Shown: in pieces, positions 27,313 to 38,012 of the stretch
Numbering within the stretch: position 1 is the stretch's first letter
Layout of the letters: each line of letters starts with the position of its first letter
Assembly (NCBI RefSeq): GCF_016839145.1
Contig: NZ_CP069303.1
Location: 4,393,001-4,457,000 of the forward strand
Length of the DNA: 64,000 nucleotides
From: Shinella sp. PSBB067
GTDB lineage: Bacteria > Pseudomonadota > Alphaproteobacteria > Rhizobiales > Rhizobiaceae
Reading direction: 5' to 3'
Notes under the pieces: generated by a model
Database searches by the model: none
The model's input: the letters and a program-made list of their open reading frames with translations, nothing else
Told to the model about the DNA's origin: nothing
Position numbers and translations under genes: made by a program

Positions 27313-28569
27313 ATGCAGCTCATTCGCACCGTTCTCAAGGCTTCCGCCGGCATCGCGCTGATCGCGCTTGGCCTTGCTCTTCCCGCCCATGCAGCCTCCA
27401 AGGCCGAGGTGGAGAAGATGTTCCGCACCTGGATCGACAAGGACCTATGGCCGTCCGCGCAGAAGGCCGGCATCGGCGAGAAGACCTTCCGCGCCGCCAT
27501 GCAGGGCGCGACGCTCAACTGGGACCTGCCCGACCTCGTTCCGCCCGGCTCCAGGCCGAAGAAGGAACAGGCGCAGAGCCAGGCGGAGTTCTCCTCGCCG
27601 GGCGCCTATTTCTCCGAAAAGCGTCTGCAGAGCCTTGCCGGCCGGGGAGGCAGCCTTGCCAGGACCCATGCCGCCACGCTGCGCAGGATCGAGAAGCGCT
27701 TCGGCGTGCCGGGCGAGGTCGTCCTTGCCGTCTGGGGCCGCGAATCCGGCTTCGGCAGCGCGAAGATCCCCTATTCCGCCGTGGACGTGCTGGCGACGAA
27801 GGCCTTCATGTCCACCCGCAAGGACATGTTCCGCAAGGAGCTGATCGCCGCGCTCCATATCGTCGACGGCGGTGACCGCACGGTAGACCAGCTCAAGGGC
27901 TCCTGGGCCGGCGCGCTCGGCCAGCCGCAGTTCATGCCGACGAGCTTCCTGAAATATGCCGTCGATTTCGACGGCGACGGCGTGCGCGACATCTGGGGCT
28001 CGGTGCCGGACAGCCTTGCCTCCATCGCCAACTATCTGGCACAGAAGGGCTGGCAGGCCGGCCGCGGCTGGGGCTACGAGGTCTCCATTCCGGACGGCGT
28101 CTCCTGCGCGCAGGAAGGCCCCGACCTCGCCAAGCCGATCTCGGCCTGGGCATCGAGCGGCATCACGCGCATTTCCGGCAAGGCGTTTCCGGCCGGAGAG
28201 GCGAAGGCATCCGGCATGATGCTGGTGCCGGCGGGAACGCACGGGCCGGAATTCATCGTCACGCCGAATTTCTACGTGATCAAGGAATACAACAATTCCG
28301 ACCTCTACGCCCTCTTCATCGGCAATCTCGCCGACCGCATCGCCTTCGGCAGCGGCCCGTTCCGGGGCGAATGGGGCGATGTCGGCAAGATGCTGCGCTC
28401 GGACGTGCTCGCCATGCAGAAGGCGCTCGTCGCCAGGGGCTACGATGTCGGCAAGGTCGACGGCCTGCCCGGCTACAAGACGCGCCGTTCGCTCGGCGAC
28501 TGGCAGGCCAAGAGTGGCCTCGCGCCGACCTGCTATCCGGATGCCTCGCTGAAGGCGAAGCTTCGCTAG
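27313..28569 (+). CDS. Lytic murein transglycosylase (MltB family) with peptidoglycan-binding domain
   Basis: A 418-residue secreted enzyme. A signal peptide covers residues 1-25 (ending PAHAA). The SLT_2/MltB domain shows VLAVWGRESGFGSAK with the catalytic Glu, DVLATKAF, GSWAGALGQPQFMPTSFLKYA and VDFDGDGVRDIW. The C-terminal 60 residues are a PG_binding_1 domain (VLAMQKALVARGYDVGKVDG, PGYKTRRSL). It cleaves the glycan strand with 1,6-anhydro ring formation. No lipobox cysteine is present after the signal, so it is likely periplasmic-soluble. It begins eight bases after recR. Confidence 0.93.
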   Translation: MQLIRTVLKASAGIALIALGLALPAHAASKAEVEKMFRTWIDKDLWPSAQKAGIGEKTFRAAMQGATLNWDLPDLVPPGSRPKKEQAQSQAEFSSPGAYFSEKRLQSLAGRGGSLARTHAATLRRIEKRFGVPGEVVLAVWGRESGFGSAKIPYSAVDVLATKAFMSTRKDMFRKELIAALHIVDGGDRTVDQLKGSWAGALGQPQFMPTSFLKYAVDFDGDGVRDIWGSVPDSLASIANYLAQKGWQAGRGWGYEVSIPDGVSCAQEGPDLAKPISAWASSGITRISGKAFPAGEAKASGMMLVPAGTHGPEFIVTPNFYVIKEYNNSDLYALFIGNLADRIAFGSGPFRGEWGDVGKMLRSDVLAMQKALVARGYDVGKVDGLPGYKTRRSLGDWQAKSGLAPTCYPDASLKAKLR

Positions 28570-28637
28570 AGCAGGCCGAACGGAAGTGCGCGAGGGTTCG
28601 CGTCCGCAATTGCCGGAAAGTTCCGGGCGCCGCATGC

Positions 28638-30275
28638 CTAGTGAATCTCGATCTGCCGCTTGAAGCGCTCGTATTCGTGCGGGACGATCGTCTGCCGCTC
28701 GATCATGCGGTGGACGCGCGGATCCTCCGCGCCGCGGTGCAACTGGCGCAGCCTCTCGCCGTTGGCGGCATCCGCATGGGTGCGGCGCAGGTTGTGGCGC
28801 ACATATTCCACCCAGGTCGGCACATGGTAGGTCTCCGTCCAGATCGTCGGGTTCTCCAGGTCGCGCATCAGCGCCCACTGGCCGGCGCCGTCGCGGATGC
28901 GGATGCGCCGCCGCTCGGTCATCGTCTCCAGGAATTCGGGGATGTCCGCCTCCGCGATCTCGTAGTCGATGAGGACGACGATGGGGCCGCTGCGCGGCTT
29001 CAGGTCGAGCGGCAGGTCCGGTTCGCTGAAGCGGCCCAGCGGATCGACATTGAGGCTCTGCAGTTCCGGCAGGCCGTAGCGAAGGCCGAGCGCCGCGCCG
29101 GCGATCATGACGACCGCGGAGGCGAGCAGCGCGGCCTCCGCGCCGTGCGTGTCCGCCGTCGTGCCCCAGATCCAGCTTCCGGCGGCGATCCCGCCGAAGG
29201 TCGTCGTCTGGTAGAGCGAGAGCGCGCGGGCGACCACCCAGCGCGGCGTGGAGAGCTGGACGGTCGTGTTGAAAAGCGAGAGCGCCATCACCCAGGAGGC
29301 ACCTGCGATCAGCAGGACCGCGCCGGTCAGGACGGCGGACGAACTGACGGCCGAGACGGTGGCGCTCGCCGCAAAGCCGGTAAAGGCGAGGCGGGCGATG
29401 GTCTCGCTGGTCAGGCGCTCGCGCACCCGGGCGTTCATCAGCGCGCCGCCGATGGCGCCGAGCCCGAAACAGCCGAGCAGCACGCCGTAGGTGAGTGGCC
29501 CGCCGGCAACGAGGTCGCGGGCGATCAGCGGCAGCAGCGAGAGGATGGAGCTGGTCGCAAGGCCGAAGGCGAAGCCGCGCAGCAGCACCTTGCCGATATT
29601 CGGCGACATGGAGACATAGCGCAGGCCCGCCGAGATGGCGCGGCCGAAATCCTCCCGCGGCAGCGTGCTTGGCGAAACCTTCGGCTTCCAGCGGACGAGC
29701 GCGTAGAGCAGGGCGAAATAGCTGAACGTGTTGGCGGCGAAGGCCGCCGCCGCCCCCGCCGCCGCGACGATCACGCCGCCGATGGCCGGGCCGACGCTGC
29801 GGGTGATGTTGAAGCCCATGCTGTTGAGCGAGACGGCCGCCGGCAGGTCCTCGCGCGGCACCATGTCGCCGACGGAGGCCTGCCAGGCCGGATTGTTGAG
29901 GGCGGTGCCGCAGCCGATGAGGAAAGTGAAGGTAAGGAGAAGCCAGGGCGTTATCGCGCCGTACCACGCACAGAGCGTCAGGGCGATCGAGACCGTGAAC
30001 ATGAAACACTGGGCCGTCAGCATCAGCTTGCGCCGGTCGAAATTGTCGGCAAGTGCGCCGGCGGCGACGGAGAAGAGCATGATCGGCAGGGAGGTGGAGG
30101 CCTGCACCAGCGCCACCATGTTGGCCGAGGAGGTGATCGAGGCCATCATCCAGGCCGCGCCGACGGACTGGATCAGCCCGCCGAAATTCGAGATCAGGCT
30201 GGCTGCCCAGATCACCCGGAAGGTTTCGTTTCGGAAGGGGGCGAGGGGGGATGTCCGGTCCGGCACGATGGGCAC
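28638..30275 (-). CDS. MFS transporter (EntS/MFS_3 type) with C-terminal ferredoxin-like domain
   Basis: A 545-residue protein. Residues 1-405 form a 12-helix major facilitator of the enterobactin-exporter-like MFS_3 group, starting FRNETFRVIWAASLISNFGG and with NNPAWQASVGDMVPREDLPAAV as two adjoining blocks. Residues from about 430 form a soluble domain: LIDYEIAEADIPEFLETM, GAGQWALMRDLENPTIW and TWVEYVRHNLRRTHAD, resembling the antibiotic-biosynthesis-monooxygenase (ferredoxin-like) fold often fused to these transporters. The substrate is unknown. The gene faces away from rimP, across a 340-bp gap. Confidence 0.88.
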   Translation of the reverse strand: MPIVPDRTSPLAPFRNETFRVIWAASLISNFGGLIQSVGAAWMMASITSSANMVALVQASTSLPIMLFSVAAGALADNFDRRKLMLTAQCFMFTVSIALTLCAWYGAITPWLLLTFTFLIGCGTALNNPAWQASVGDMVPREDLPAAVSLNSMGFNITRSVGPAIGGVIVAAAGAAAAFAANTFSYFALLYALVRWKPKVSPSTLPREDFGRAISAGLRYVSMSPNIGKVLLRGFAFGLATSSILSLLPLIARDLVAGGPLTYGVLLGCFGLGAIGGALMNARVRERLTSETIARLAFTGFAASATVSAVSSSAVLTGAVLLIAGASWVMALSLFNTTVQLSTPRWVVARALSLYQTTTFGGIAAGSWIWGTTADTHGAEAALLASAVVMIAGAALGLRYGLPELQSLNVDPLGRFSEPDLPLDLKPRSGPIVVLIDYEIAEADIPEFLETMTERRRIRIRDGAGQWALMRDLENPTIWTETYHVPTWVEYVRHNLRRTHADAANGERLRQLHRGAEDPRVHRMIERQTIVPHEYERFKRQIEIH

Positions 30276-30340
30276 TCATTCTCGACGCAGCGTTGTGTGC
30301 AATCTAGTTCATGGGACGAAAGCGGCAAGCCGGTGGCAGG

Positions 30341-30475
30341 AAAGAAAGACCCCTCCCCGCAAAGGAGGAGGGGCTAGACCTGCCGCTCCGCTGGCGCGCG
30401 ATTTCGAACGATGAGCAGGCCCCCTTCTTCTTCCCGCTTGTGGGGCAAATGCCGGCAGGCGATGGCGAACTTACG
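30341..30475. repeat. Degenerate RIME-like palindromic sequence
   Basis: In the gap between the MFS gene and rimP, CCCCTCC...GGAGGAGGGG near 30356-30373 and a later CCCGCTTGTGGGG segment with ATGCCGGCAGGCGATG resemble the units at 9073-9445, but with several mismatches. It looks like an old copy. Nothing coding is seen in 30276-30616. Confidence 0.45.
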
Positions 30476-30481
30476 CCGACC

Positions 30482-30510
30482 TTGCAATTCCGGCGAACCC
30501 GGTCTATATC
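30482..30510 (+). promoter_or_regulatory. Probable promoter of the rimP-nusA-infB operon
   Basis: TTGCAA (30482-30487), exactly 17 bp, TATATC (30505-30510). This is the best housekeeping promoter match in the gap and would start RNA near 30517. Confidence 0.55.
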
Positions 30511-30537
30511 ACCCTCAAATTCTTGATCGTCAGATGA

Positions 30538-30568
30538 AGAGTGGGCCCGCGAGGACCCGCTCTTTTTT
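30538..30568 (+). terminator. Leader terminator/attenuator ahead of rimP
   Basis: AGAGTGGG (30538-30545) pairs with CCCGCTCT (30556-30563) around a CC-GCGA-GG inner loop, followed by T6 (30563-30568). It lies only about 20-50 nt downstream of the predicted start and 49 bp before rimP, so it is placed as an attenuator or as the end of a short leader RNA. Confidence 0.65.
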
Positions 30569-30616
30569 ATTGCCCCGATCGAGCGCATCATAACGACTAT
30601 CCCGGGAGGGCATGTC

Positions 30617-31231
30617 ATGACCGACACGACCCAGACAGAAATCGCCGTCGAGCCGAGGCTCGTCGTCGAGACCGGCCTCGACCGGCGCGTTGCCGACATC
30701 ATCGAGCCGACCATCGAGCAGATCGGCTACCGCCTCGTGCGGGTCCGGCTGTCCGCGCAGAACGGCGCGACGCTGCAGATCATGTGCGAGCGCCCGGACG
30801 GCACCATGACCGTCGAGGACTGCGAGAAGGTCTCGATGGCCGTCTCGCCGGTGCTCGACGTTGAGGATCCGATCGACAAGGCGTATCATCTGGAAGTGTC
30901 GTCGCCCGGCATCGACCGGCCGATGGTACGCAAGTCGGACTTTTCGCGGTGGCTCGGCCACCTCCTGAAATGCGAGACGTCGATCCTCGTCGACGGGCGC
31001 AAGCGCTTCCGCGGCAAGATCGTCGCGACCGACGAGAACGGCTTCACGCTGGAGCGGGACCAGCCCGCCGCCGGCGACGAGCCGACGGTCGTCATCCCCT
31101 TCACGGCACTTGCCGAGGGCCGGCTGATCCTGACCGACGAGCTGATCCGCGATGCGCTCGCCGCCGACAAGAAGGCGAAGGCCGCGCAGGCCGCCAACCA
31201 GAACGACGAAGACGGCGACGACGAAGAATGA
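30617..31231 (+). CDS. rimP: Ribosome maturation factor RimP
   Basis: A 204-residue protein needed for 30S maturation. The N domain shows [20 protein letters not shown] and [10 protein letters not shown], with the central [21 protein letters not shown] in two blocks and the signature [14 protein letters not shown]. An SH3-like C domain follows, and the tail is acidic ([10 protein letters not shown]). It heads the rimP-nusA-ylxR-infB-rbfA-truB gene series. A GGGAGG ribosome site lies before the ATG. The start is unambiguous. Confidence 0.95.
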   Translation: MTDTTQTEIAVEPRLVVETGLDRRVADIIEPTIEQIGYRLVRVRLSAQNGATLQIMCERPDGTMTVEDCEKVSMAVSPVLDVEDPIDKAYHLEVSSPGIDRPMVRKSDFSRWLGHLLKCETSILVDGRKRFRGKIVATDENGFTLERDQPAAGDEPTVVIPFTALAEGRLILTDELIRDALAADKKAKAAQAANQNDEDGDDEE

Positions 31232-31346
31232 GTTTGTGAGTGCGTTCCGCCCACTAAGGCGGGGCGGAGAGGACGGAACCGGAGCGGCGCGCCGCTCCAC
31301 GGATGCCGGCGGCAGTGCCCCGGCTCGACCATGGAGACCTGAGACA

Positions 31347-32957
31347 ATGGCAGTCAGTGCGAACCGGCTTGAGCTTCTGCAGATCGCGGATGCCGTGGCC
31401 CGTGAAAAGGTCATCGACCGCGAGATCGTGCTTGCCGCGATGGCCGACGCCATCCAGAAGGCGGCCCGCTCGCGTTACGGCACGGAATCCAACATCCGCG
31501 CCGACATCAATTCCAAGACCGGCGAAATCCGCCTCCAGCGCCTGCTGGAAGTCGTCGAGCATGCCGAGGACTATTCCACCCAGATCCCGCTGGAACTGGC
31601 GCGCGACCGCAACCCGGACGCCAAGCTCGGCGACTTCATCGCCGATCCGCTGCCGCCGATGGATTTCGGCCGCATCGCCGCCCAGTCGGCCAAGCAGGTC
31701 ATCGTGCAGAAGGTGCGCGAGGCCGAGCGTGACCGCCAGTACGACGAGTACAAGGACCGCATCGGCGAGATCGTCAACGGCACGGTCAAGCGCGTCGAAT
31801 ACGGCAACGTCATCGTCGACCTCGGCCGCGGCGAAGGCATCATCCGCCGCGACGAGATGATCCCGCGCGAGAACATGCGCTACGGCGACCGCGTCCGCGC
31901 CTATGTCTACGACGTGCGCCGCGAGCAGCGCGGCCCGCAGATCTTCCTGTCGCGCACCCATCCGCAGTTCATGGTGAAGCTCTTCACCATGGAAGTGCCT
32001 GAGATCTACGACGGCATCATCCAGATCAAGTCGGTCGCCCGCGATCCGGGCTCGCGCGCCAAGATCGCCGTCATCTCGAACGACTCGTCCATCGATCCGG
32101 TCGGTGCCTGCGTCGGTATGCGCGGCTCGCGCGTCCAGGCCGTCGTCGGCGAATTGCAGGGCGAGAAGATCGACATCATTCCGTGGTCACAGGACCCGGC
32201 CTCCTTCATCGTCAACGCCCTGCAGCCGGCGGAAGTCGCCAAGGTCGTTCTGGACGAGGATGCCGAGCGCATCGAAGTGGTCGTTCCGGATGAGCAGCTC
32301 TCGCTCGCCATCGGCCGCCGCGGCCAGAACGTGCGCCTCGCCTCGCAGCTCACCGGCTGGGACATCGACATCCTGACGGAAGCCGAGGAGTCCGAGCGCC
32401 GCCAGAAGGAATTCAACGAGCGCACCAACCTCTTCATGGACTCGCTCGACGTCGACGAGATGGTCGGCCAGGTCCTGGCTTCCGAAGGCTTTTCCGCCGT
32501 CGAGGAACTGGCCTATGTCGATCTCGACGAAATCGCCTCCATCGACGGCTTCGACGAGGACACGGCCCAGGAAATCCAGACCCGCGCCCGCGAATATCTC
32601 GAGCGCATCGAGGCCGAGATGGACGCCAAGCGCAAGGAGCTCGGCGTTTCCGACGAACTGCGCCAGATCGACGGCATGACGGGCCAGATGCTCGTCGCCC
32701 TCGGCGAGGACGGCATCAAGACGATGGAAGACTTCGCGGGCTGCGCGGCCGACGACCTCGTCGGCTGGTCGGAGCGCAAGGACGGCGAGACGAAGAAGTT
32801 CGAGGGTCTCTTCTCGAAGCTCGAGGTCTCCCGCGCCGAGGCCGAGGCCATGATCGTGCAGGCCCGCCTTGCGGCCGGCTGGATCACGGAAGAGGACCTC
32901 GCCACCGAGGAAGAGGCTGTGGAAGGTGCCGTGGAAGGCGCCGAGCAGGACGCCTGA
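31347..32957 (+). CDS. nusA: Transcription termination/antitermination protein NusA
   Basis: A 536-residue NusA. In order: N-terminal RNA-polymerase-binding domain ([19 protein letters not shown]), S1 domain ([21 protein letters not shown]), two KH domains ([17 protein letters not shown] and [14 protein letters not shown]), and two C-terminal acidic repeats ([20 protein letters not shown] and related). This two-repeat C-terminus is normal for proteobacteria. The frame is open from 31152, overlapping rimP, but the ATG at 31347 gives the family N-terminus. It modulates pausing, termination and antitermination. Confidence 0.96.
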   Translation: MAVSANRLELLQIADAVAREKVIDREIVLAAMADAIQKAARSRYGTESNIRADINSKTGEIRLQRLLEVVEHAEDYSTQIPLELARDRNPDAKLGDFIADPLPPMDFGRIAAQSAKQVIVQKVREAERDRQYDEYKDRIGEIVNGTVKRVEYGNVIVDLGRGEGIIRRDEMIPRENMRYGDRVRAYVYDVRREQRGPQIFLSRTHPQFMVKLFTMEVPEIYDGIIQIKSVARDPGSRAKIAVISNDSSIDPVGACVGMRGSRVQAVVGELQGEKIDIIPWSQDPASFIVNALQPAEVAKVVLDEDAERIEVVVPDEQLSLAIGRRGQNVRLASQLTGWDIDILTEAEESERRQKEFNERTNLFMDSLDVDEMVGQVLASEGFSAVEELAYVDLDEIASIDGFDEDTAQEIQTRAREYLERIEAEMDAKRKELGVSDELRQIDGMTGQMLVALGEDGIKTMEDFAGCAADDLVGWSERKDGETKKFEGLFSKLEVSRAEAEAMIVQARLAAGWITEEDLATEEEAVEGAVEGAEQDA

Positions 32958-33032
32958 CCGGCGTCCTGTCCGGTTCGACATGCCGCCCGCCCCGTTGCGC
33001 AGCGGTTTGCGTTGGCGAGAGCGGAAACCTAT

Positions 33033-33686
33033 ATGGGCAAGAAGGACGACGGCGTGAACGACCGCATGTGCATCGTGACGCGCGAAAGCGGCGAGGCGGA
33101 TGACCTCATCCGCTTCGTCGCAGGTCCCGACGGCAGCGTCGTGCCGGACCTCAAGCGTGAACTTCCCGGACGCGGATGCTGGGTGAAGGCCGAACGGGCG
33201 ATCGTCGACAAGGCGGTCGCCAGGAAGCTTTTCGCCCGCGCCCTTCGGGCGGACGCCAAGGCGGGCGCCGAGCTCGGGGCCGATGTGGACCGGCTTATCG
33301 CGGCCCAGCTCGGCGGCATGATGAACATGGCGCGCAAGGCCGGCCAGTTCATCACCGGCTCGACGAAGGTCGACCAGGCGGTGCGCTCTTTGGCCGCCCT
33401 TGCCGTGTTCCACGCGACGGATGCGGCCGAGGACGGCGTGAGGAAGATCGACCAGGCGAGGAAGGCTGCAAGCTTCCTCACAGAAGACGAGACGCAAATA
33501 CCCTCCTTCAGGCTCTTCTCCGAGGGCGAATTGGAGGGCCTTTTGGGCCAGAATGCTTTTATCCATGCCGCAGCGCTTGCAGGGCAGGCGGGTGAGGGTG
33601 TAGTGAAGCGCGCAATCATGCTCGAAAAATACCGGGGCGGCGCCCGGGTGGGAGCACATGGCGGCGCTGGCCAGCCAAACCAATGA
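33033..33686 (+). CDS. YlxR-family RNA-binding protein with L7Ae-like C domain
   Basis: A 217-residue protein joining a YlxR (DUF448) domain, DRMCIVTRESGEADDLIRF with GRGCWVKA, to an L7Ae/L30e-like domain (LIAAQLGGMMNMARKAGQFI, GSTKVDQAV). It sits between nusA and infB, as in most alphaproteobacteria, and is thought to bind RNA or RNase P/ribosome. An upstream TTG at 33012 would add seven residues, but ATG 33033 is the better start. The gap to infB is 101 bp and holds no further gene. Confidence 0.88.
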   Translation: MGKKDDGVNDRMCIVTRESGEADDLIRFVAGPDGSVVPDLKRELPGRGCWVKAERAIVDKAVARKLFARALRADAKAGAELGADVDRLIAAQLGGMMNMARKAGQFITGSTKVDQAVRSLAALAVFHATDAAEDGVRKIDQARKAASFLTEDETQIPSFRLFSEGELEGLLGQNAFIHAAALAGQAGEGVVKRAIMLEKYRGGARVGAHGGAGQPNQ

Positions 33687-33787
33687 CGCGGTCACCGGCA
33701 TTCCGCCGGACGAAATCGCATTGGATGTACACAATTGAACGACAGGGTCCGATCCGCATCCGGCCCTGATCTTAGGAACGGAACGGA

Positions 33788-36439
33788 ATGACCGACAACG
33801 AAGACGACAAGACGATCAGTGTGGCTGGCAAGAAGACCCTGAGCCTGAAGCCCTCGGGGGTTCACCAGGGAACCGTGCGCCAGGACATGGGTCGTGGCCG
33901 TACGAAGGCCGTCGTGGTCGAGACCCGCACGAAACGCCATTTCTCCCGCCCGGGCGAGGAGCGCGCGGCGCCGGCACCTGCCGCGCCCGTACGCCAGCCC
34001 GAGCCGCAGCAGAAGCGCCCCGCTCCGCAGCCCTCGCGTCAGGCCCCGCAGGCCGAGCAGAGCCGCCCGCGCGTCGGTGTCGTGCTGAACCAGCTTTCGC
34101 CCGATGAGGTCGAGGCCCGTCGTCGCGCGCTCGCAGAAGCGCAGATCCGCGACGCGGCCGAAGCGCGCCAGCGCGCCGAGGACGAGGCCCGCCGCAAGGT
34201 GGAAGAGGAAGCCCGCAAGAAGGCCGAGGAAGAAGCCCGCATCATCCGCGAGAAGGAAGAGGCCGAGCGCCGCGCCGCCGAGGCCGCCGCGCCGGCGCCT
34301 GCCGTCGAGGAAGTGGTCGCCCCGCAGCCTGTGGCAAGGCCTGCCGCTGCCGCGGAGACCCGCCCGCAGCCCGGCCGCGCGCCGGTCCCGGCGCCTGCCG
34401 CGACCCCGCTCGCCGGCCGTGGCCGCCGTGAAACCGAAGAAGACGACGACAAGCGTCCGCGCGGTGGCGCGCCTGCCAACCGCGGCGCCGTCAAGCGCCC
34501 GGAACCCGCCAAGGTCCCGGCCCGTCCGAAGGCCGATGACGGCCGCCGCCAGGGCAAGCTGACGCTGACGACCGCCGCGACGGACGAGGACGGCGCGCAG
34601 CGCGGCCGTTCGCTGTCGGCCATGCGCCGCCGCCAGGAGAAGTTCAAGCGCAGCCAGATGCAGGAGACCCGCGAAAAGGTCATGCGCGAAGTCATCCTTC
34701 CGGAAACCATCACCATCCAGGAACTGTCGCAGCGCATGTCCGAACGCGCCGTCGACGTCATCAAGTACCTGATGAAGGAAGGCCAGATGATGAAGCCCGG
34801 CGATCTGATCGACGCCGACCTGGCCGAACTCATCGCCGGCGAATTCGGCCACACGGTCAAGCGCGTCTCCGAATCCGACGTCGAGGAAGGCATCTTCAAC
34901 GTCGCCGACCAGGAAGGCGACATGGAATCCCGTCCGCCGATCGTGACCATCATGGGTCACGTTGACCACGGCAAGACCTCGCTGCTCGACGCTATCCGTC
35001 ATGCAAACGTGGTCGCTGGCGAAGCCGGCGGCATCACGCAGCATATCGGCGCCTACCAGGTCGAGCAGAACGGCCACAAGATCACCTTCATCGACACCCC
35101 CGGCCACGCCGCGTTCACGGCCATGCGTGCCCGTGGTGCGCAGGCGACCGACATCGCGATCCTCGTGGTGGCGGCCGACGACAGCGTGATGCCGCAGACG
35201 ATCGAGTCCATCAACCACGCCAAGGCGGCGGGCGTTCCGATCATCGTGGCGATCAACAAGGTGGACAAGCCGACGGCGGACGTCCAGCGCGTTCGCACGC
35301 AGCTTCTCCAGCACGAGGTCTTCGTCGAATCCATGGGCGGTGAAACGCTCGACGTGGAAGTCTCGGCCAAGAACGGCACGAACCTCGACAAGCTGCTGGA
35401 AGCGATCCTGCTGCAGGCCGAAATCCTCGACCTCAAGGCGAATCCGAACCGGACCGCCGAGGGCGTCGTCGTCGAAGCCCAGCTCGACCGCGGCCGCGGC
35501 GCCGTTGCCACCGTTCTCGTGCAGACGGGTACGCTGAGACCCGGCCAGATCATCGTGGCCGGCGACCAGTGGGGTCGCGTGCGCGCGCTCGTCGACGACA
35601 AGGGCGACCACGTCAAGGAAGCCGGCCCCTCGATGCCGGTCGAAGTGCTCGGCCTGTCCGGCACCCCGGCCGCCGGTGACAAGTTCGCCGTCGTCGAGAA
35701 CGAAAGCCGTGCCCGCGAGATCTCCGAGTATCGCCAGCGCCTCGCCCGCGAGAAGCAGGTGGCGCGCCAGTCGGGTTCGCGCGGCTCGCTCGAGCAGATG
35801 ATGACCCAGCTCCAGAGCTCCGGTCTCAAGGAGTTCCCGCTGCTCATCAAGGGCGACGTGCAGGGCTCGATCGAAGCCATTGCCGGCGCGCTCGAAAAGC
35901 TCGGCACGGACGAGGTGCGCGTGCGCATCGTCCATTCCGGCGCAGGCGCCATCACCGAGTCGGACATTTCGCTCGCCGAAGCGTCCAACGCCGCCATCAT
36001 CGGCTTCAACGTCCGTGCGAACGCACAGGCGCGCTCGCTCGCCGAGCGCCAGGGCATCGAGATCCGCTACTACAACATCATCTACGACCTGGTGGATGAC
36101 GTGAAGGCGGCGATGTCCGGCCTGCTCTCGCCGGAGCGCCGCGAAACCTTCCTCGGCTACGCCGAGATCCTCGAGGTGTTCAACATCACGAAGGTCGGCA
36201 AGGTCGCCGGTTGCCGCGTCACCGAAGGCAAGGTCGAGCGTGGCGTCGGCGTGCGTCTGGTGCGCGACAACGTCGTCATCCACGAAGGCAAGCTCAAGAC
36301 GCTCAAGCGCTTCAAGGACGAGGTCTCGGAAGTCAATGTCGGCCAGGAATGCGGCATGGCCTTCGAGAACTACGAAGACATCCGCGCCGGGGACCAGATC
36401 GAGTGCTTCCGCGTGGAGCACATCACGCGCACGCTGTAA
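33788..36439 (+). CDS. infB: Translation initiation factor IF-2
   Basis: An 883-residue GTPase. The N-terminal third is charged and Ala/Pro-rich (a long [12 protein letters not shown] coiled coil, about residues 110-165), followed by the IF2 N domain ([20 protein letters not shown]). The G domain has [30 protein letters not shown] and NKVDKP, and the C-terminal domains include [17 protein letters not shown] and [21 protein letters not shown] in two parts. It places initiator tRNA in the 30S complex. Size and order are standard for rhizobia. Confidence 0.97.
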   Translation: MTDNEDDKTISVAGKKTLSLKPSGVHQGTVRQDMGRGRTKAVVVETRTKRHFSRPGEERAAPAPAAPVRQPEPQQKRPAPQPSRQAPQAEQSRPRVGVVLNQLSPDEVEARRRALAEAQIRDAAEARQRAEDEARRKVEEEARKKAEEEARIIREKEEAERRAAEAAAPAPAVEEVVAPQPVARPAAAAETRPQPGRAPVPAPAATPLAGRGRRETEEDDDKRPRGGAPANRGAVKRPEPAKVPARPKADDGRRQGKLTLTTAATDEDGAQRGRSLSAMRRRQEKFKRSQMQETREKVMREVILPETITIQELSQRMSERAVDVIKYLMKEGQMMKPGDLIDADLAELIAGEFGHTVKRVSESDVEEGIFNVADQEGDMESRPPIVTIMGHVDHGKTSLLDAIRHANVVAGEAGGITQHIGAYQVEQNGHKITFIDTPGHAAFTAMRARGAQATDIAILVVAADDSVMPQTIESINHAKAAGVPIIVAINKVDKPTADVQRVRTQLLQHEVFVESMGGETLDVEVSAKNGTNLDKLLEAILLQAEILDLKANPNRTAEGVVVEAQLDRGRGAVATVLVQTGTLRPGQIIVAGDQWGRVRALVDDKGDHVKEAGPSMPVEVLGLSGTPAAGDKFAVVENESRAREISEYRQRLAREKQVARQSGSRGSLEQMMTQLQSSGLKEFPLLIKGDVQGSIEAIAGALEKLGTDEVRVRIVHSGAGAITESDISLAEASNAAIIGFNVRANAQARSLAERQGIEIRYYNIIYDLVDDVKAAMSGLLSPERRETFLGYAEILEVFNITKVGKVAGCRVTEGKVERGVGVRLVRDNVVIHEGKLKTLKRFKDEVSEVNVGQECGMAFENYEDIRAGDQIECFRVEHITRTL

Positions 36440-36462
36440 GCGTCCGTTGGATAGAGTATCGT

Positions 36463-36498
36463 GCGAGCGCCGGACCGTTTCGGCGCTCGCATTTTTTT
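36463..36498 (+). terminator. Terminator between infB and rbfA
   Basis: GCGAGCGCCG (36463-36472) and CGGCGCTCGC (36481-36490) form a perfect 10-bp stem with an 8-nt loop, followed by A and T7. It ends only 13 bases before the rbfA start codon, so rbfA must depend on read-through or a weak internal promoter. Confidence 0.85.
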
Positions 36499-36511
36499 GA
36501 AGGTGACGACC

Positions 36512-36922
36512 ATGACCAGAGCAACATCCTCGGCGCCGTCGCAACGCATGCTGCGCGTGGGCGAGCAGGTGCGCGCGGCGATCACCCAGGTTCTCCAGCG
36601 CGGCGAAGTGCGCGACCCGCTTCTCGAAAAGACGGTGATCGCGATTTCGGAAGTGCGCATGTCGCCGGACCTCAAGCACGCCACGGCCTATGTGACGCCG
36701 CTCGGCGTCAAGGACCACGATGCGGTGATCGAGGCGTTGAACCGCAACGCGAAGTTCATCCGCGGCCGCCTCGGCCCGCAGCTTCGCCAGATGAAGTACA
36801 TGCCGGACGTGCGCTTCCGCGACGATACCAGCTTCGACAACTACAAGAAGATCGACGAAATCCTGCGCTCGCCGGAAGTCGCCCGCGATCTTGACGCCGA
36901 AGACGGCGACGACGATCAATAA
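36512..36922 (+). CDS. rbfA: 30S ribosome-binding factor RbfA
   Basis: A 136-residue cold-shock and 16S maturation factor of KH fold. It contains [19 protein letters not shown], the conserved [25 protein letters not shown] strand-helix (seen as [19 protein letters not shown]) and [17 protein letters not shown]. The frame opens at 36461, but the first 17 residues encode the terminator hairpin and are not conserved; ATG 36512 is the start. truB follows 12 bp after the stop. Confidence 0.94.
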   Translation: MTRATSSAPSQRMLRVGEQVRAAITQVLQRGEVRDPLLEKTVIAISEVRMSPDLKHATAYVTPLGVKDHDAVIEALNRNAKFIRGRLGPQLRQMKYMPDVRFRDDTSFDNYKKIDEILRSPEVARDLDAEDGDDDQ

Positions 36923-36934
36923 TCCAGGATACAG

Positions 36935-37867
36935 ATGTCCAGACCCCGCAAACCCAAAGGCCGGCCGGTTTCCGGCTGGCTGATCCTCGACAAGCCCTTC
37001 GACTTCGGCTCGACCGAGGCCGTCTCCAAGATAAAGTGGCTGTTCAAGGCGCAGAAGGCCGGCCATGCCGGCACGCTCGATCCGCTCGCCTCCGGCATGC
37101 TGCCGATCGCGCTGGGCGATGCCACCAAGACCGTGCCTTATGTCATGGACGGCCGGAAGATCTACGAATTCACGGTGGCCTGGGGCGAGGAGCGCACGAC
37201 GGACGACCTCGAAGGCGAGGTGACGCAAAGCTCCGACAGGCGGCCGACCGCCGGCGAGATCACCGCGATCCTCGGCGGCTATACGGGCGTCATCCGCCAG
37301 GTTCCCCCGCAGTTCTCCGCGATCAAGATCGACGGCGAGCGCGCCTATGACCTCGCCCGCGAGGGCGAGACCGTCGAAATCCCCTCGCGCGAGGTGGAGA
37401 TCCACCGCCTGACGCTGATCGGCTCGGACGAGAACACGGCCGCCTTCGAGGTGGAATGCGGCAAGGGCACCTATGTGCGCGCGCTCGCCCGCGATTTCGG
37501 CCGCCAGCTCGGCTGCTACGGCCATATCTCGGCGCTGCGCCGCACCTTCGTCGCGCCCTTCGGCGAGGACGACATGGTGCCGCTCGCCGACCTCACGGCG
37601 CTGGAGAAGATCGAGGACGATGCCGAGCGGCTCGCCGCCCTCGATGCCTTCCTGATCGATACGGGCGAGGCGCTTTCCAGCCTGCCGCAGGTGGTCGTCA
37701 ACGACGACCAGGCCCACCGGCTGCGCATGGGCAACCCGATCATCCTGCGCGGCCGCGACGCGCCCGTTTCGGCGGACGAGGCCTATGCCACGGCGCGCGG
37801 AAAGCTGGTCGCCATCGGCGAGATCGGCGGCGGCGAGTTCCGCCCGAAGCGGGTTTTTGCAGGCTAG
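36935..37867 (+). CDS. truB: tRNA pseudouridine(55) synthase TruB
   Basis: A 310-residue pseudouridine synthase for U55 of the tRNA T-loop. It shows [20 protein letters not shown], the catalytic Asp in [57 protein letters not shown] and [16 protein letters not shown]. The C-terminal extension ends in a TruB-C-like segment with RPKRVFAG. It completes the nusA-truB series, 12 bp after rbfA. Confidence 0.95.
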   Translation: MSRPRKPKGRPVSGWLILDKPFDFGSTEAVSKIKWLFKAQKAGHAGTLDPLASGMLPIALGDATKTVPYVMDGRKIYEFTVAWGEERTTDDLEGEVTQSSDRRPTAGEITAILGGYTGVIRQVPPQFSAIKIDGERAYDLAREGETVEIPSREVEIHRLTLIGSDENTAAFEVECGKGTYVRALARDFGRQLGCYGHISALRRTFVAPFGEDDMVPLADLTALEKIEDDAERLAALDAFLIDTGEALSSLPQVVVNDDQAHRLRMGNPIILRGRDAPVSADEAYATARGKLVAIGEIGGGEFRPKRVFAG

Positions 37868-38012
37868 CGGCCGGAGCGAGGGAACCCGGCGCGCCCGACT
37901 TGATTTCACCACAAGCTGAGGGTCTTATGGACCGGCGAGGTTCGCCGAGGGCGGGCACGATGGCGTTTTGCCGTCGCGGCCGGCGTGGGCGAGGGGTTGA
38001 AAGGGCTGGCCG

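Noticed and set aside
33692..37912. 1406-codon minus-strand open frame across infB, rbfA and truB
   Set aside because: It crosses three well-supported genes and their terminator, and shows no domain; codon bias of the plus strand causes it.
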